Shown: in pieces, positions 60,963 through 64,000 of the stretch | Layout: each line of letters starts with the position of its first letter | How positions within the stretch are numbered: the first letter of the stretch is position 1 | Assembly (NCBI RefSeq): GCF_000698595.1 | Contig: NZ_JFHC01000046.1 | Coordinates: 1 to 64,000 of the forward strand | DNA: 64,000 nucleotides | Reading direction: 5' to 3' | Source: Caballeronia glathei | GTDB taxonomy: Bacteria > Pseudomonadota > Gammaproteobacteria > Burkholderiales > Burkholderiaceae | Notes under the pieces: model-generated | Database searches by the model: none | What the model saw: only the letters and a program-made list of their open reading frames with translations | Told to the model about the DNA's origin: nothing | Translations under genes and position numbers: made by a program

Positions 60963-62321
60963 TCATTCGTCGTCGTCCGGTGCGATCCAGTCGATATCGC
61001 CGCACAGCACGCAACGCTTCCCGCCGACGCGCGTCTCCACCGACAGCGTCACGCACGGCAACGCCTCGTTGATCGACAGATACGGCTTCGTCACGTGCAC
61101 GCGCTCGGGGTCGCCGAGCGCCTCGCGGAAATACGGCCGGCGCAGCCAGTTCGCGCCCTGCGCGTCGACGAGCGGCAAGAAGCGCGCTTCGTGCGCCGCC
61201 CGATCCGCGCGCAGCACGACGTTGCGGCCCGCCTGCCGTCCGTTCTGGTCGAGCAGGAAACAGCGCGCCGCGTTGTCGAGCGCGAGGAAATTCCAGCACA
61301 CCTCCTCCAGCGGCTCGCCGGCCGCAAGCCGCTCGGCGGCCCGCTCGAACGCGCGCACATACGGCTGAAGCCGCGTGGCGACGCGCCGCTCGCGCGCTTC
61401 GGTCTGCATCCGGTAGCGCTCCGTCAGCTCGCTGATGACCGTCTGCGCGTGCACGCTGTCGGCGAGCCCGGGGTGCGGACGCGCGAAGAAAAAGCCCTGC
61501 ACGAAATCAGCGCCGCTCGCGAGCGCGAGCTGCGCTTCATGCTCCGTTTCCACACCCTCGATCAGCACCAGCTTGCCCGCCTCGTGCAGCAGTGAAACGA
61601 TGCCCGAGAGCACCGCCTCCATGTTGCGCCGCTGCTTCGACGAGCGCGCCGTGGCTGCGTGCACGTTGTGGCCGGCGTGCGAAAGCATCACGCGGTCGAG
61701 CTTCACCAAGTCGGGGTCCAGTTGCCAGATCCGCTCGATATTGGAGTGCCCCGCGCCGAAGTCATCCAGCGCGATCAGGAATCCGTGCTCGCGGAACTGC
61801 TGCACGGCTTCCGCGAGCCGCTCGATGTCCTCCGCGCGCTGTTCGAGCACTTCGAGCACGACGCGGCGCGGCTCGATCTTCAGGCGCTTCAGGTTCGCGA
61901 GCAGCGCGGCCGCGTGATACGGCTCGGTCAGCGCGCCCGGATGGACGTTGAGAAAGAGCCACTCGGTCTGCGCGCCGAGCATCTTGAAATTCTCCAGATG
62001 CAGCGCCTGCGAGAGCCGGTCCACCTGAAGCGCCTCGCCCACGCGCGCCGCCTGCCCGAACACGTCGAGCGGCGAGACGACGCGATCGAGCATGTCGTGT
62101 GCGCGCAGCAGGCCCTCGTAGCCGACCGCGCGCATGTGCGACAGGCTGAACACCGGCTGAAACACGCTCGAAAGGGTCCATTCACCATGCTCGACGGAAT
62201 ACCGGTCGTATCCCGACGTCACGCTGAGCTCGAAGCTGCGTGAGGAGATCGTCGCCTTCTCGGGGTTCGCGATCACCATCTTTGCATCCTCGCCTGCATG
62301 CGGACCCGAAGCACCGTCCAT
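60963..62321 (-). CDS. EAL-domain cyclic-di-GMP phosphodiesterase
   Basis: A 452-residue protein with an EAL domain at about residues 48-300. Catalytic residues look present: Glu in VGYEGLLRAHD (the EAL motif reads EGL), Asn in FLNVHPGALTE, Asp-Asp in LIALDDFGAGHSNIERI, Lys in DLVKLDRVML, Glu in VLIEGVETEHEAQLALA and Gln in FVQGFFFARPHPG. It should hydrolyse c-di-GMP and promote motility. A further ~150 residues (ERRVATRLQPYVRAFERAAE to DWIAPDDDE) form a C-terminal PAS/GAF-like region, ligand unknown. ATG 62321 follows AAAGGCG; ATG 62279 is an alternative. Confidence 0.9.
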   Translation of the reverse strand: MDGASGPHAGEDAKMVIANPEKATISSRSFELSVTSGYDRYSVEHGEWTLSSVFQPVFSLSHMRAVGYEGLLRAHDMLDRVVSPLDVFGQAARVGEALQVDRLSQALHLENFKMLGAQTEWLFLNVHPGALTEPYHAAALLANLKRLKIEPRRVVLEVLEQRAEDIERLAEAVQQFREHGFLIALDDFGAGHSNIERIWQLDPDLVKLDRVMLSHAGHNVHAATARSSKQRRNMEAVLSGIVSLLHEAGKLVLIEGVETEHEAQLALASGADFVQGFFFARPHPGLADSVHAQTVISELTERYRMQTEARERRVATRLQPYVRAFERAAERLAAGEPLEEVCWNFLALDNAARCFLLDQNGRQAGRNVVLRADRAAHEARFLPLVDAQGANWLRRPYFREALGDPERVHVTKPYLSINEALPCVTLSVETRVGGKRCVLCGDIDWIAPDDDE

Positions 62322-62715
62322 ATCGCCTTTCGAAGCCTCGTGCAAATCCGTTCCCCGATACCCGCGCCGACATACGGGGCAGCGCCGCAACGCGCGCCCG
62401 AACCGAACGATTCCGTTTTCATTTGAACAGCCCTCTTTGATCTCGCCGGGAATCTCTCGCGTCCCGTGACAGTCGATAAAGCAAGCTCCGTGCTCGCGTT
62501 TCCCGGCCGCGTCTGCCGATGTTTCACAGGGCCGATGCACCGACAGAACGCTCCTGCCGCGTGATCGCTTGTGCGGCGCGCACCATCTCGGTGCATCGTC
62601 CGGGCGTAATCTGCCCGAATGCCGCGCGCAAGCTAAACTGCGGCTGATCCTCAAATCAACCCTAGACGCCGCGCGGTCGGATTTCCATGTGCGCGTCGTG
62701 CTGTCTTTCGAACAA
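62322..62715. other. Divergent intergenic region
   Basis: A 394-bp gap between the EAL gene and the antiporter gene. It is GC-rich with no strong AT island; no palindromes longer than 8 bp stand out. Open frames on the minus strand continue upstream of the EAL start but lack ribosome sites and codon bias. Nothing else identified. Confidence 0.35.
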
Positions 62716-64000
62716 ATGGAAATTGTCTTTACCGTCCTGATCCTGCTGCTCGCCGTCGCGCTCTCGGGCTTCGGCCTGAGTCTTTTGCCGTTCAAGCTTC
62801 CGCTGCCGCTGATCCAGATCGCGATCGGCGCGGTGCTCGCGTGGCCGGGCTTCGGGCTGCACGTCACGTTCGACCCCGAACTGTTCATGCTGCTGTTCAT
62901 CCCGCCGCTGCTGTTCGCGGACGGCTGGCGCATCCCGAAGCGCGAACTGTTCATGCAGCGCCGCGCGATCCTGATGCTCGCGCTCGGGCTCGTCTTCATC
63001 ACGGTCGGGGTGGTCGGCTACTTCCTGCACGCGCTGATTCCCGGCATGCCGCTGCCCGTCGCCTTCGCGCTCGCGGCGGTGCTCTCGCCGACCGATGCCG
63101 TCGCGCTGAGCGGCATCGTGGGCCGCGGGCGGATCCCTGCGCACCTCATGCACATCCTCGAAGGCGAGGCGCTGATGAACGACGCGTCGGGCCTCGTCGC
63201 GCTGAAGTTCGCGATCGCCGCGGCGCTCACCGGCGTCTTTTCATTGCGCGACGCGACGGTGAGCTTCGTCGTGATCGCGGCGGGCGGCCTCGTGATCGGC
63301 GCGGCGATCAGCTGGATCGCGACCGAGCTGCCCGCGCGCCTGCTCAGGTTTTCCGAAGACGACGACCCCGCCGCCGGCGTGGTCCTCACGTTGCTGATCC
63401 CGTTCGCCGCCTACGCGATCGCCGAGCATTTCGGCTGCTCGGGCATCCTGGCGGCGGTGTCGGCGGGCATGGTGATGAACATCCAGAGCCTGCGCGAAGG
63501 CATTCCGACCGTCGTGCGCATCCGCATGACGAGCACGTGGACGATGATCGAATTCGTGTTCAACGGCATGGTGTTCATCCTGCTCGGGCTGCAGTTTCCG
63601 CACATCATCGGGCGCGCGCTGATCGAGGCGCACCGCGACGGAAACCAACAGGTGGGCCTGCTGCTCGGCTATGTGATGGCCGTCATGGTCGCGCTGTACG
63701 CGCTGCGCTTCGTGTGGGTGTGGCTGCTGCGCTGGTTCGCCGCCCGCGGAGCCGCGAAGCGGGGCATGGAGAGCGCCGCGCCCGGCGCCCGCGCGATCGC
63801 GATGACGACCATCGGCGGCGTGCGCGGCGCGGTAACGCTCGCGGGCGTGCTGTCACTGCCCGTCACGCTGACCGACGGCACGCCGCTGCCCGGCCGCGAT
63901 CTCGCGATCTTCATCGCGTCCGGGGCGATCCTCGTGTCGCTGCTGATCGCCGTGGTGGGCCTGCCGATCCTGCTCGCCGGCATCGAGCGCAATCGCAACC
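62716..64000 (+). CDS. CPA1-family Na+(K+)/H+ antiporter, 3' end outside the window
   Basis: The frame is open to the right edge (428 codons seen). It encodes a 12-helix type antiporter: MEIVFTVLILLLAVALSGFG, LLFIPPLLFADGWRIPKREL, the transport-site signature VLSPTDAVALSGIVGRGRIP and EGEALMNDASGLVALKFAIA, and later GGVRGAVTLAGVLSLPVTL. These are hallmarks of NhaP/NHE-like CPA1 exchangers that move Na+ or K+ against H+. ATG 62716 is chosen; in-frame GTG codons at 62689 and 62698 have no better ribosome site. A cytoplasmic C-terminal domain probably follows outside. Confidence 0.93.
   Translation, partial: MEIVFTVLILLLAVALSGFGLSLLPFKLPLPLIQIAIGAVLAWPGFGLHVTFDPELFMLLFIPPLLFADGWRIPKRELFMQRRAILMLALGLVFITVGVVGYFLHALIPGMPLPVAFALAAVLSPTDAVALSGIVGRGRIPAHLMHILEGEALMNDASGLVALKFAIAAALTGVFSLRDATVSFVVIAAGGLVIGAAISWIATELPARLLRFSEDDDPAAGVVLTLLIPFAAYAIAEHFGCSGILAAVSAGMVMNIQSLREGIPTVVRIRMTSTWTMIEFVFNGMVFILLGLQFPHIIGRALIEAHRDGNQQVGLLLGYVMAVMVALYALRFVWVWLLRWFAARGAAKRGMESAAPGARAIAMTTIGGVRGAVTLAGVLSLPVTLTDGTPLPGRDLAIFIASGAILVSLLIAVVGLPILLAGIERNRN

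Overview
The window is a GC-rich chromosomal segment from a beta-proteobacterium of the Burkholderiaceae (Burkholderia, Paraburkholderia or Caballeronia type). Support comes from an FlhDC-type flagellar master operon fused to motAB and che genes, a short H-NS-family protein with the beta-proteobacterial C-terminus, a Burkholderia-style porin, and a bioA-bioF-bioD-bioB operon. The genus cannot be fixed by eye. No tRNA, rRNA, CRISPR array, intact transposase or prophage was seen.

Layout. 1-690: gene-free edge with a ~410 bp element bounded by ~73 bp inverted repeats, then a hairpin repeat and two degenerate direct repeats. 691-7164 (minus): flhD-flhC-motA-motB-cheY-cheA-cheW. 7165-7788: large regulatory gap with a striking 35-nt palindrome. 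7789-10919: family 4 glycosyltransferase, an H-NS-like gene and aqpZ (each of the latter two carrying one frameshift), and a small exported protein. 11011-15185: HAD phosphatase, BadF-type sugar kinase, tag, two tandem related small genes of unknown function, and rpsU. 15502-20185: aldo/keto reductase and the filament genes fliC-fliD-fliT, with a sigma-28 promoter in front of fliC. 20315-32211: cation antiporter, dipeptide-type binding protein, MBL hydrolase/MerR pair, aceK, carbonic anhydrase, thiolase, SDR, GST, YchJ-like protein and an exported alpha/beta hydrolase. 32439-37614: enoyl-CoA hydratase and the biotin operon. 37690-43706: sulfate-binding protein, serine hydrolase, ghrA-like reductase, HMG-CoA lyase, YbaK deacylase, a DUF1289-MaoC fusion and an MBL hydrolase. 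43871-49587: fluoroacetate-dehalogenase-like hydrolase, nitronate monooxygenase, porin, small exported protein and an SBF-like symporter. 49931-52343: acyl-CoA-dehydrogenase-like / PIG-L deacetylase / SAM methyltransferase operon. 52545-55710: LacI regulator, AGE-type isomerase and PfkB kinase operon. 55807-64000: two small unknown proteins, GST, indolepyruvate ferredoxin oxidoreductase, EAL phosphodiesterase and a CPA1 Na+/H+ antiporter cut by the window end.

How the parts relate. The first 20 kb hold the top (FlhDC), motor (MotAB), signalling (CheY/A/W) and filament (FliC/D/T) layers of motility, and the EAL protein may feed into the same motile/sessile decision. The middle holds central and branched-chain metabolism: glyoxylate-bypass control by AceK, thiolase, enoyl-CoA hydratase and HMG-CoA lyase (leucine-type steps), and biotin synthesis for the carboxylases of those routes. 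The most promising poorly described unit is the three-gene dehydrogenase/deacetylase/methyltransferase operon at 49931-52343, whose overlapping genes imply joint action on one unknown, probably N-acetylated or acylated, substrate. Other points worth a second look are the inverted-repeat element at the left edge, the flhD-upstream palindrome, the tandem small-protein pair, the flagellin internal duplication and the DUF1289-MaoC fusion.
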